40,238 nucleotides of DNA from NCBI GenBank assembly GCA_964433135.1, contig CAYSQW010000030.1:1-40238 (forward strand). The letters run 5' to 3'. Positions 1 through 8,131 of the stretch are shown piece by piece (the stretch's first letter is position 1; the number at the start of each line of letters is the position of its first letter). The stretch comes from CAYSQW01 sp964433135. Its GTDB lineage: Bacteria; Acidobacteriota; Aminicenantia; Aminicenantales; Aminicenantaceae. Both the position numbers and the translations under genes were made by a program. The notes beneath the pieces were generated by a model. The model had not been told where the DNA came from. It saw nothing but the letters and a program-made list of their open reading frames with translations, and made no database searches.

Positions 1-80
1 CACCGCCGTTCCTTCCGACCCGCCGCCAACCCGCCCCGCCCTTATATTAAGGAAAAAGCACCAGTATAGGATCCAGCAAG
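1..80 (+). repeat. Repeat locus 1: 3' tail of element A and linker
   Basis: The first ~20 bases match the 3' side of the closing helix and the following bases of element A at 26584-26601 (shared CACCGCCGTTCCTTCCGAC). The element is therefore cut by the window edge. A linker follows, with a conserved AAGGAAAAAGCA box at 49-60. The same box precedes element B near 9827, 26340 (minus strand) and 28641. No reading frame is evident. The order A tail, A-rich box, element B recurs at locus 2, so A and B may be parts of one larger unit. Confidence 0.7.
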
Positions 81-336
81 AACCTGGATGATCCACGGGT
101 CAAGATTGCCGTGGCGACAAGGAAGTGGTTCTTGAAGCTGTAGTTTACTACCGCGAAAGGACCACAACGCAGTCGACATGGTGAGATTGGCCTGCCCTCA
201 GGGTGAAGTAAACTGATAATTCTTACAGGATATTGGAGATGAAATCCTCAACGATATTATTAATAATCAATATCTTTGCACTACTCTGATTTTCTTTTTT
301 TTTTAGTATCAGTTTACTTCATGGATCATTCAGGTT
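81..336 (+). ncRNA. Structured repeat element B, copy 1
   Basis: Multi-copy element with a predicted RNA fold, family not recognised. The closing helix pairs 81-95 (AACCTGGATGATCCA) with 322-336 (14 Watson-Crick pairs plus one G-U). A second helix pairs 205-218 (GAAGTAAACTGATA) perfectly with 307-320, enclosing an unconserved ~88-nt loop ending in a T-rich tract. A side stem pairs 125-133 with 157-165 and carries the GTAG/CTAC hairpin. The core (GTCAAGATTGCCGTGGCG near 99-116, GGTGAGATTGGCC near 180-192) is shared with the copies at 9943, 28689 and 26322 (minus). The 3' end lies 2 nt from the stop codon of the convergent S9 peptidase gene. Pairings are seen in the sequence; expression as RNA is inferred. 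Confidence 0.7.
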
Positions 337-338
337 TT

Positions 339-3113
339 CTAGTGGCCGCGGTATGGGATCCCGTCGGAGAGCCATCCCGCCGCCGGCATCCCCTTGCAGT
401 AATGATCCATGTATTCCTTCATCTTGATGGCGTAATCCAGTTTGTTGGCGTACTTCTGGGGATGGTGCGGTTCCCCCCGGTACTGCAGGAACACACAATC
501 TTTTTCCAGCCGCCGCATCGCCAGATAGAGTTCGATCCCCTGGTACCAGGGAACCGCGCCGTCCTCATCGCCGAACATGATGAGCAGCGGAGTCCGGATG
601 CGGTCGGCGAAAAAGACCGGAGAATTCTCGATATAGCGCTCGGGATATTCCCACAGGCTTCCGCCGAGACGGCTCTGGGTCTTTTCATACTGGAACTGGC
701 GGGCCAGGCCCGAGCCCCAGCGGATGCCGCTGTACGCGCTGGTCATGTTGGATACCGGAGCTCCCGCTATGGCGCAGGTGAACAGGTTTGACTGGGTGAT
801 CACGAACGCCGTCTGATAGCCGCTCCAGGAATGCCCGTGCAGACACAATCCTTTCGGGTCGGCCACACCCATATCGACCAGTTTCTGGACGCCGGGGACC
901 AGGCACTTGGTTGCGGCATAGCCGGGATGTCCGATATCGAAGCGGATGTCGGGAAGGAACACCGCGTAGCCGTTGCTGGCGTAGAGAGGAAAACACGGAC
1001 GATGGTTCACGACCACCTGGTTGAATTCATACAGCCGCTGGCTGAAAAAACGGTAGTAGTAGATAAGAACCGGATAGCGCTTGCCCGGTTCGTAATTTCC
1101 GGGTTTGATCAGGATTCCCTGCAGCGGGATCCCGTCGATGCTCTTCCACTCGACCAGCTCGGCTTCTCCCCAGGCGAACGTGTCAATCTGGGGATTGACG
1201 TCGGTGACCCGGCGCGGGGACCGCAACCGCATGTCGCTGATCCAGATGTCCGGGAACTCGCGGTAGGTTTCGCGGGTGAAGATCACGGCGTCGGCTTCTT
1301 CGGCTTTCGCCAGAAAGGTGAACTTCTTCTTGCCTTCCAGCAGGGGAGCCACCCCGGGTTTCCCGCACACGGCCCCGTGAAAACCGTCGTTCTTCTTCAG
1401 GTTGTGATAGGAATGCAGCAGCAGATCCTGTCCCTCCGTGAAAAATTTGAACTCGGGATCGGTCCGGACGACGCGGAAGGTCGTATCCTCTTTTCGCCCC
1501 CGTCCTGCCGTCAGGTTAAGCGGCTCTCCGCCGCGGGTGGGAAACATCCAGATATCATACTTGTCATAAATCAAGACGGATCGGTCGCCCTGCACCCATC
1601 CGGCCGCGCCGTAGCCCGGGACAGATCGCGGGTAATCGTGATCCTCATTAAAAAAGGGAACCGTCATTTCCCCGGTCAGACTGCGGGTGGTTTCGCCGCG
1701 GCCGTCGTAGAGATGCCAGTGCTTGTCCTTGAAGTAGACGACGTAGCGGCCTTCGGGAGACAGCATGCAGCGGTCCTCCAGACGTGAAACGACTTTTCGG
1801 CGGGAACCGTCCTTGAGACTGACCAAATAAATATCCTCCTGCGGACCGATCCAGGTGACTTCCTTCCTGTAGGGAACATCCGACCTGCCGAGAACGTAAC
1901 CGGGATTTTCGGCGACATCGACGTCCGGCATGTCTCGATCGGCCAATCGGACGATACGCTTGGAATCGAGATGATATACGGCCCGATAAAGATGATCCTT
2001 GACCTTCGGCCAGAGGATCTTCTGGTGAGAATTGATGAAGGGATCATTCCAGTGCCAGACATCGACTTCCCGCTTCTCCAGGATCGCCTCCTCATCGAAC
2101 ACATCGATCTCTTCCTCAGCTTCATCTTTCGTTTCTTCGGCTTCCAGAAATTCCTCGGGTTTGAATCCGAAGAAAAGCCTTCCGCCGTCCTCGGTCCAGG
2201 TAAGTTCGTTTTTTTCCGGAAGAACCCATCCCGCGGGAGCGGAGGCCGCGGGCACCGCCGCCGTCGCTTTTCCCGTCATCCCGTCCCAGATCCACAGAGA
2301 GCCGGTCGTATCCTTTCCCTTCCCGGAAGCTTCGATGAACGCCAGGCGGCTGTCCTCACGGCTCCAGGACAATCCCGTATAACGGCCCTTTTCCTTTTTT
2401 CTTACGGACTTGCGGGCCCAGCCCTCACGGCTGAGTTCCACGAAGTACAGTCCGTTATCGCTCCCTTCCGGTTCCGCCAAGGCATACGCCAGAAAACGGG
2501 ATGAGCGGTCGAACACGAATGACGCCACGGAAGGGATCTGGATCTCTTCCCCTGAATCCAGGTTTATCAGGACCAGCGGAGCACCGGTTTCTTCGCGGAC
2601 GGAACTTTCTTTTTCCTTTTTTTCATCAGCGGTTTCCTTCTCATCCGCTTTGAACTGAAGAGTGCCCAGCCAATGCGAATCGTCGGAAAAAGCGAACCGC
2701 TGTATTTTTTCGAACGATTTGATTTTGCCGCTCGCAACATCCACGAGCGCCATGCCCGGTTTGGGTTTGTCTTTTCCCGATTTTTCCAACTCGGAAGCCG
2801 GAGGCTTCACCACGGTTCCCACCCATCGCGCATCCTTGGAGATCACCGGTTCGGCTCCCCGGGGAACGACGATCGTTTTCCCGCCGTTGAGTTCCCGGAT
2901 CCGCACCTCGCCGTCTCCACGGTCCGGCTGCAGACCGAACGCCAACCAGGCTCCGTCCTCGGAAATGACGGGGCGGCGGATGTGCTTGAACCGCATGACG
3001 TCCTGCATCGTCATCGCTTTTTTTTCAACCCTTTCCTGGGCCTGAGAAAACAGCGCTATCCCCAGGATCAAAAAGCAGAACAGTCCCCATCCGCGATTTT
3101 TTCTTATAACCAT
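339..3113 (-). CDS. Exported S9 family (prolyl oligopeptidase-like) peptidase
   Basis: A serine peptidase of clan SC, family S9, predicted to cleave peptides in the periplasm. I chose the ATG at 3113 rather than the upstream one at 3185. It follows an AAGGAGGG ribosome site by 6 nt and opens a clean signal peptide (MVIRKNRGWGLFCFLILG, then SQAQ). That gives 924 residues. The N-terminal ~600 residues are a TolB/WD40-like beta-propeller with an acidic Glu/Asp-rich insert. The C-terminal alpha/beta-hydrolase domain carries Ser762 in GHSWSGY, Asp851 in FGDEDGAVP and His883 in GEPHHPQ, the expected order. The nucleophile motif ends in S-G rather than the usual G-G. The gene is transcribed away from the M48 gene. 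Family assignment is firm; the substrate is unknown. Confidence 0.9.
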   Translation of the reverse strand: MVIRKNRGWGLFCFLILGIALFSQAQERVEKKAMTMQDVMRFKHIRRPVISEDGAWLAFGLQPDRGDGEVRIRELNGGKTIVVPRGAEPVISKDARWVGTVVKPPASELEKSGKDKPKPGMALVDVASGKIKSFEKIQRFAFSDDSHWLGTLQFKADEKETADEKKEKESSVREETGAPLVLINLDSGEEIQIPSVASFVFDRSSRFLAYALAEPEGSDNGLYFVELSREGWARKSVRKKEKGRYTGLSWSREDSRLAFIEASGKGKDTTGSLWIWDGMTGKATAAVPAASAPAGWVLPEKNELTWTEDGGRLFFGFKPEEFLEAEETKDEAEEEIDVFDEEAILEKREVDVWHWNDPFINSHQKILWPKVKDHLYRAVYHLDSKRIVRLADRDMPDVDVAENPGYVLGRSDVPYRKEVTWIGPQEDIYLVSLKDGSRRKVVSRLEDRCMLSPEGRYVVYFKDKHWHLYDGRGETTRSLTGEMTVPFFNEDHDYPRSVPGYGAAGWVQGDRSVLIYDKYDIWMFPTRGGEPLNLTAGRGRKEDTTFRVVRTDPEFKFFTEGQDLLLHSYHNLKKNDGFHGAVCGKPGVAPLLEGKKKFTFLAKAEEADAVIFTRETYREFPDIWISDMRLRSPRRVTDVNPQIDTFAWGEAELVEWKSIDGIPLQGILIKPGNYEPGKRYPVLIYYYRFFSQRLYEFNQVVVNHRPCFPLYASNGYAVFLPDIRFDIGHPGYAATKCLVPGVQKLVDMGVADPKGLCLHGHSWSGYQTAFVITQSNLFTCAIAGAPVSNMTSAYSGIRWGSGLARQFQYEKTQSRLGGSLWEYPERYIENSPVFFADRIRTPLLIMFGDEDGAVPWYQGIELYLAMRRLEKDCVFLQYRGEPHHPQKYANKLDYAIKMKEYMDHYCKGMPAAGWLSDGIPYRGH

Positions 3114-3229
3114 GGATATCCCTCCTTCATGGATTGCCGTGGAAGTTGATGGAAGCCGTAAGAAGAAAACCCCTCTGTGTGCCAACAGGCCGAATGAGTC
3201 ATCCTCTCTTTATGTTCCTTGAAATAATG

Positions 3230-3258
3230 CTTATATCACTTCTCTTCCCTGAAGGCAA
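3230..3258 (-). promoter_or_regulatory. Sigma70-type promoter of the S9 peptidase gene
   Basis: On the minus strand TTGCCT (3258-3253) and TATAAG (3235-3230) are separated by 17 nt. Predicted initiation near 3223 would give a leader of about 110 nt before the ATG at 3113. Confidence 0.5.
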
Positions 3259-3344
3259 GTTGGGGAAAGAGCAAAGCCTGAATCACGGCCTGTCCCCGCT
3301 TCAACGTTTGCATCCCTGGTTCAATTTAATTAACATAAAGCCTT

Positions 3345-5108
3345 ATGCAGTCAAAATCGCACCCGAACATGGGCCGCTCCCCCACCAAGGATTTCTACCT
3401 CCTCCAACGGAGGCAGTGGCTTACCAGCCTTTTTCTGCTGCTGGTGCTCATCCTGTTTTACGTCTTAGCGCTCGGTTTCGTCGCCTTCGTCTTCACGCTG
3501 ACGCTGGGGATCTTCATTCCCGCCGTTATTTTTCCCTCCGTGAGCCTGCTGGCAAAGCTTCTGCTGGGTGTGATCGCGGCCGCCGTTCTGATCGCCTCAT
3601 TTCAATTTTATGACGCCCGGAGATTCGGCGCCCGTTTCATCCGCCGGCGGCTTCTCGCACAGGAACCCGATCCCGCCGACCATTACCACAAGCGTTTTAT
3701 CAATACCGTCGAGGAAATGCGGATCGCCGGGGGACTGCCCAAGGTGAGGTCCTATATCATCCCGGCCTTCGCCATCAACTCCCTGGCTCTCATCGAGGCC
3801 GACCGCGTACCAAGCGTCATCGTCACCGAGGGACTGCTGGCCGAGTTCACCCGCGATGAGCTGCAGGCCGTGATCGCGCACGAACTGGCTCACATCACCC
3901 GGGGAGACACTTTTTACATCACCCTGGTTTGCTCGCTGGCAAACTTTTTCGAACGCCTCCGGCTCGCCTGCGAGCCCGATCCCCATGCCCAGGGCCCCGG
4001 CCGCGGCAAAGAAGCCGCCGCGGCGGGCGGACCGGCGCTGCTTTATCTGGCGCTGACCCTATCATCCGCGGTCATGCACCTGCTCAGCACGCTCATCAGC
4101 CGGCAAAGAGAGATCCTGGCGGATGCCGCAGCCGTAGAATTCAACCGCAATCCCCGGGCCCTGGCGCGTGCGATCTATCAGGCCCACGTCAAAAACTCCT
4201 TCGTCGGAGATTTCAATCTCACCTACAGCCCTTTGTTCATCGTACCTCCCCGCTCCCGCAGTACGGGCGACGGATTGTGGAACAGGATTTTCAATTCTCA
4301 CCCCCCCGTGATGAAACGGGTCAAACTGCTGGCGGACATGGTCCCCACCCGTCCGGCGAAGATCATCGAGGAGATCTGGGATATCCGACGCAAGCGCCGT
4401 GATGCGCGCAGGATCCTCAACTCCCCGGAGGAAACAGCCGCTTCCGATCCTTCCCCTTCTCTCGTGGAGGATCCCCGGGACGAAGGGCGGATCTGGAACG
4501 CGCGCGGCGCTCACGGCCGTTGGGAAGGACCGTATACTCTAAGCGAACTCCTCTACCTTCCCATGTTTTCCCCCCTGATCCGCATCATGAACACGCAGGA
4601 AGGCATCGAAGCTCAGGCCCGCGAATTTCCTCAGATCAATAGCGCCCGACAGCAAATGCTCAAACGCAAGCACCTGGATCCCGCCCGGAAGAACAGCTGC
4701 CCGCGCTGCAGGATCCCCCTGCGGGAAATTTTTTACGAAGGCGTCACGATCAAAGCCTGCCCCCGCTGCAGGGGAAAGCTCGTCGACACCGCCCACATGG
4801 AACGGCTCATCGCCCGCAAAGAAGTCGCTTTCTCCGAACACCTGATGGAAAAAGCCCAAAGATTCAAGCGGGAATTCATGGACAATCCCTCCCGGGCGGC
4901 CAAAGAGGGAACGAAAGCGAATTCAATCATCCTCTGCCCCGAATGCGGGAGCAAAATGCTTCTCCGCCCTTACAGTTATCATTACATCGTGCCGGTCGAC
5001 AAGTGCTTGGGCTGTTACAAGATCTGGTTCGATACCGATGAACTGGAGATCCTGCAGGTCTTGATCGAAACCCGCGGCGCCGCTCAGCCCTCGCGGGAAG
5101 CCCGGTAA
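3345..5108 (+). CDS. Membrane M48 family zinc peptidase with C-terminal zinc ribbons
   Basis: An HtpX/Ste24-like membrane metallopeptidase of 587 residues, much longer than HtpX (~290). Two hydrophobic segments lie at about residues 25-85. The zinc motif HELAH is at 179-183, and the downstream REILADAAA supplies the expected Glu ligand. A third hydrophobic stretch (LLYLALTLSSAVMHLL) precedes it. After the protease domain comes a GYF-like stretch (WNARGAHGRWEGPYTLSEL), then two cysteine modules (CPRC...CPRC; CPEC...CLGC) with the W-F-D-T-D-E pattern of TFIIB-type zinc ribbons. The start is uncertain: ATG 3345 has a poor ribosome site and ATG 3369 is possible. The 3' end overlaps the convergent dehydrogenase gene by 25 nt. 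Role inferred: membrane protein quality control, with the ribbons binding protein or nucleic acid. Confidence 0.88.
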   Translation: MQSKSHPNMGRSPTKDFYLLQRRQWLTSLFLLLVLILFYVLALGFVAFVFTLTLGIFIPAVIFPSVSLLAKLLLGVIAAAVLIASFQFYDARRFGARFIRRRLLAQEPDPADHYHKRFINTVEEMRIAGGLPKVRSYIIPAFAINSLALIEADRVPSVIVTEGLLAEFTRDELQAVIAHELAHITRGDTFYITLVCSLANFFERLRLACEPDPHAQGPGRGKEAAAAGGPALLYLALTLSSAVMHLLSTLISRQREILADAAAVEFNRNPRALARAIYQAHVKNSFVGDFNLTYSPLFIVPPRSRSTGDGLWNRIFNSHPPVMKRVKLLADMVPTRPAKIIEEIWDIRRKRRDARRILNSPEETAASDPSPSLVEDPRDEGRIWNARGAHGRWEGPYTLSELLYLPMFSPLIRIMNTQEGIEAQAREFPQINSARQQMLKRKHLDPARKNSCPRCRIPLREIFYEGVTIKACPRCRGKLVDTAHMERLIARKEVAFSEHLMEKAQRFKREFMDNPSRAAKEGTKANSIILCPECGSKMLLRPYSYHYIVPVDKCLGCYKIWFDTDELEILQVLIETRGAAQPSREAR

Positions 5109-6220
5109 AGGATCCGCAGATAGTCCTCTGCTTCCATCTCCCTCGGATTCGAATGATTGGAGTTGTTTTCAAAGGACTTCCGCGCGATATCGGGAAGCCG
5201 ATCTTCCGGGATCCCAAGTTCTTTGAACGTGGGGATCCCCAGGTCCCGGGAAACGTTCCGGATCTCGTCGATCAGGTTCCGCGACGCGGTTTCGTCATCC
5301 TCTTCGCGGATTCCGACCATCCGCGCGATATCGGCGTAACGCCCCTTGGAAACCGGCAGGTTGAACTCCATGATATACGGCAGGCATATCGAATTGGCCA
5401 CTCCGTGGGGGGTATCGAAAACCGCTCCCAGAGATTCGGAGAGGCAGTGGACCGATCCCACATCGCTGTTGCCGAACGCCACTCCGGCCAGCGTGCTGCC
5501 CAACATGAGTTTTTCCCGTGATTCGAGCTGTCCGCGGACATCCTCCCAGGCGGGCTTGAGGGAGGGGAAGATGTACTGGATCGCCACGCGGGCGAAGATA
5601 TCCGTGATCAGGGTGGCGGGTTTGACCGTATAAGCCTCCACGGCATGGGTGAGGGCATCGAGCCCGGTGGAGGCGATCAGTGCGGGAGGCAGCGTGAGGA
5701 GAAAATCCGGATCGACCAGAGCCACCGCCGGAAACATGGAGGATCCTTTGATGCTCATTTTAAATTTCCGCTCGACGTGGGTGATGACCGCCACCCAGGT
5801 CACTTCGCTTCCGGTTCCGCAGGTCGTTGGAATCGCCAGCACCGGAAGCGGCGGCTGCCGGTACTTCTCCCGGCCTTCATAATCGGCGATGCTCCCGGGA
5901 TTCGCCGCCAGCAGGGCGACGGCCTTGGCCGCATCCAGGGCGCTGCCGCCGCCCAACCCCACGATCACGTCGGGCCGGGTTTGCCGAGCGAGCTCTCCGG
6001 CATTATCGACAGTGGTATCTCGGGGATTGGCTTCGACGCCATCGAACACTTCCGCGCCGGGGAGAAAGGAAAGAACCTTGTCCAAAAGCCCCGCGGCCTT
6101 CACTCCGCGGTCCGTGACGATCATCGGGCGGGAGGCGCCCAGATCTTTGTCCATCACGACCCCGAGCTGACTCAGAATACCGGAACCGAAAATGATGCGG
6201 GTCGGTGCGTTAAACCTCAT
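5084..6220 (-). CDS. Iron-containing (group III) alcohol dehydrogenase
   Basis: A cytosolic NAD(P)-dependent, metal-dependent alcohol dehydrogenase of 378 residues, a normal length for the family. The ATG at 6220 follows a GAGGAG ribosome site. Visible features are the nucleotide-binding GGGSALDAAKAVA, the GTGSEVTWVAVIT segment, and the metal-binding region with HAVEAY and HCLSESLGAVFDTPHGVANS, which holds the conserved histidines. Family members reduce aldehydes such as acetaldehyde or lactaldehyde during fermentation. The substrate cannot be read from the sequence. It overlaps the M48 gene tail to tail and looks monocistronic. Confidence 0.92.
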   Translation of the reverse strand: MRFNAPTRIIFGSGILSQLGVVMDKDLGASRPMIVTDRGVKAAGLLDKVLSFLPGAEVFDGVEANPRDTTVDNAGELARQTRPDVIVGLGGGSALDAAKAVALLAANPGSIADYEGREKYRQPPLPVLAIPTTCGTGSEVTWVAVITHVERKFKMSIKGSSMFPAVALVDPDFLLTLPPALIASTGLDALTHAVEAYTVKPATLITDIFARVAIQYIFPSLKPAWEDVRGQLESREKLMLGSTLAGVAFGNSDVGSVHCLSESLGAVFDTPHGVANSICLPYIMEFNLPVSKGRYADIARMVGIREEDDETASRNLIDEIRNVSRDLGIPTFKELGIPEDRLPDIARKSFENNSNHSNPREMEAEDYLRILYRASREG

Positions 6221-6671
6221 GATTCACTCCTCAATTGAATAGAATGTGGATCCGCCGGATTTCTCGTTCCTCCCGAGCCTGACCGGCGGTCCAAACCACC
6301 GCCAACCCCCATATCAAGATCATGACCCGGAGCTCTCATTTCCTCATCGCAACATCCTCAACGGATTCTCAACTACTATTTAATAAAATGCCGTACGGAA
6401 AAGCAAAACATATGTTTCGAATTCGGTCAATCCGGAGATTTTTAAGCGAAGGCCTCAACGACATCTCTAACTCCCATAAAAACGGTTTGCGGCGCCAAAT
6501 CATTTTCATGAACGGATCCCTTAAGGAAGAGATTTCCGCGGCATGAGATGTCCTGAGTCGGTTTTTTGGATTTTCCGGCGCTCTCAACTCCCGCTCAATC
6601 CGCCCGGCTCGGCTTCGACGGATCAAAGATTCTCGTTCAGCGGGACCTCGGGAAAACCAAATCTATATATT
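6221..6671. other. Intergenic stretch with no supported gene
   Basis: About 450 bases between two minus-strand genes. Short frames on both strands (6322-6546 plus, 6369-6626 minus) have no recognisable protein, no good ribosome site and no signal-peptide logic. It must contain the promoter for the dehydrogenase gene, but I see no convincing -35/-10 pair. No match to repeat elements A or B was seen. Confidence 0.5.
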
Positions 6672-7574
6672 TTAATCCTCAGGCCTTAGATCTTCCACAA
6701 ATGAAGTGTCGACCCAGTAGATACCCTCATTCATAAAGAACAGGTATTTCCCATCGGGGGAAAGAGCAAAAAAGCCGCCGCAATAGTAAGGGACTTCCAT
6801 TCGACCGGACCAGGACCCGTCCGCTTTTTTATAACTGATGCTGAATTTCACATCCTGATGTTGCGTGTTTTGATGAGAGATCAACATATAGTCCTCATCC
6901 GGCGCAATGAGGATCGCAGCCTCATATTCATCAGAATTATAGCTTTTATCCAGTTTTCGGGGTTCGGCGAATTCCCCGTCAACCCATCGCGAAACGAATA
7001 TCTCTTCGCGTCTTGTGAAAGGATCTCTCGAAAAATAGAGAGAGCCGTCGGCGGTGATACAGTGGAGGCGTTCCATAGCCGGAGAATTGATCAAAGGGGA
7101 AACCGGTACCGGTTCAGACCAACCATCCCCTATTCTCTCAACAACATAGATGTCACAATCGCTTTCACGAGTGGGGTCACTGCCGTATTCGATATAAAGC
7201 TTGTTACCATCCGGTGAGAAAACAGGCCTTTCGACCCTGATATTCTTGACAAAGCGTGCGATTCGGGGAGCGGTCCATTTCCCTTCCATCATTTTCATGG
7301 TATACAAACGCAGGTTTCCGACAATCCGTTGATCAGTATGGGCACCGACGTTGGTACACCAAAATACTTCTTGACCATTGGGAGAAAACACAGCAGCGCT
7401 GTGCTCAAAATTCTCCTCGACTGAAATAATGCCGGGAGCGAACAACTCGGGGATTTTCCCAGGCGGTTTCTGCCCGAGGTAAAGGCCGGCGAGTTTTGGA
7501 AAATCGCTTTGCTGTGGAAACGAAATGATTCCTGTTAAAACAAGCAAGCTGCAAATCAACAACGATCTTTTCAT
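6672..7574 (-). CDS. Exported PD40 / TolB-like beta-propeller protein
   Basis: A secreted repeat protein of 300 residues. The ATG at 7574 is preferred over an upstream one at 7700 because it follows GGAG by 8-9 nt and begins a signal peptide (MKRSLLICSLLVLTGIISF). The body contains repeated blade-like units with the PD40 pattern (FSPNGQEVFWCTN, FSPDGNKLYIEYG, ITADGSLYFSRD, IAPDEDYMLISH, LSPDGKYLFFMN). About five blades are visible, and the N-terminal region may add one. Such proteins are usually periplasmic binding or scaffold modules, and no catalytic residues are apparent. The gene is somewhat AT-richer than its neighbours. It diverges from the M19 fragment. Confidence 0.85.
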   Translation of the reverse strand: MKRSLLICSLLVLTGIISFPQQSDFPKLAGLYLGQKPPGKIPELFAPGIISVEENFEHSAAVFSPNGQEVFWCTNVGAHTDQRIVGNLRLYTMKMMEGKWTAPRIARFVKNIRVERPVFSPDGNKLYIEYGSDPTRESDCDIYVVERIGDGWSEPVPVSPLINSPAMERLHCITADGSLYFSRDPFTRREEIFVSRWVDGEFAEPRKLDKSYNSDEYEAAILIAPDEDYMLISHQNTQHQDVKFSISYKKADGSWSGRMEVPYYCGGFFALSPDGKYLFFMNEGIYWVDTSFVEDLRPED

Positions 7575-7820
7575 TTTGATTTCTCCAGAAATATATACGA
7601 TTGCCAAGACGTAAAGTTCAAATCCAGAGACGTTGAGTGCGTTTCTGGGATGGGATAGGATGCAGCGATTTCCCTCACTGGATGGAGGGCATATCATCAT
7701 GAATGCATGTCAGGAGACTTAAGCGGAAACCTTGTCATTTCTATTCCGTATAATAAAAGGATAACGCCTACCGATGTTTTCCGAAGGGGGAGTTTGTTTT
7801 TAAAGAAACAATCTTTAGTC

Positions 7821-8090
7821 ATGCCGTCAGCCATAATGCTTTTATTCACGGCATTATCCATGCCGGCTCAGGATAAAGATGAGGCGCTTTGGAAAAAAGC
7901 ATGGAAAATCCGCCAGGAAGCCATCGTCATTGATGCCCATGCCCATCCCATGACAACCCAGGGCATGATATCGGATGCGGTCCTCGTCAATCTGGATCTG
8001 AGTCGAAAAACAAAATACAGTGTCATCGATTTTATCACAATGAAAGAAGGAGGGCTTGATGCCGTTTTTTACTCCGCTCCCTTCCCGTGA
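7821..8090 (+). pseudogene. Truncated M19 membrane dipeptidase
   Basis: The frame encodes a signal-peptide-like segment (MPSAIMLLFTALSMPAQ) and then about 70 residues resembling the N-terminus of family M19 (renal-type) dipeptidases: EAIVIDAHAHP, where the first metal ligands normally sit, and ITMKEGGLDAVFYSAPF. It then stops at TGA 8088-8090, where intact family members continue for another ~300 residues. The next gene starts 41 nt later, and I saw no continuation in other frames. The start is uncertain: no ribosome site lies before ATG 7821, and the open frame extends up to 7707. Most likely a gene remnant that lost its 3' part. A short functional exported peptide is less likely. Confidence 0.6.
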
Positions 8091-8131
8091 AATAAAGCTT
8101 CTATGATGCATAGATGAAAAGGAGAACACGC

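Noticed and set aside
81..336. Element B as a simple miniature transposon (MITE)
   Set aside because: The long closing helix resembles terminal inverted repeats, but internal hairpins covary and wobble pairs are strand-specific. I therefore favour an RNA, while not excluding that it is also mobile.
6322..6626. Short frames on both strands between the dehydrogenase and PD40 genes
   Set aside because: No recognisable protein, no ribosome site, mutually overlapping; best treated as non-coding.
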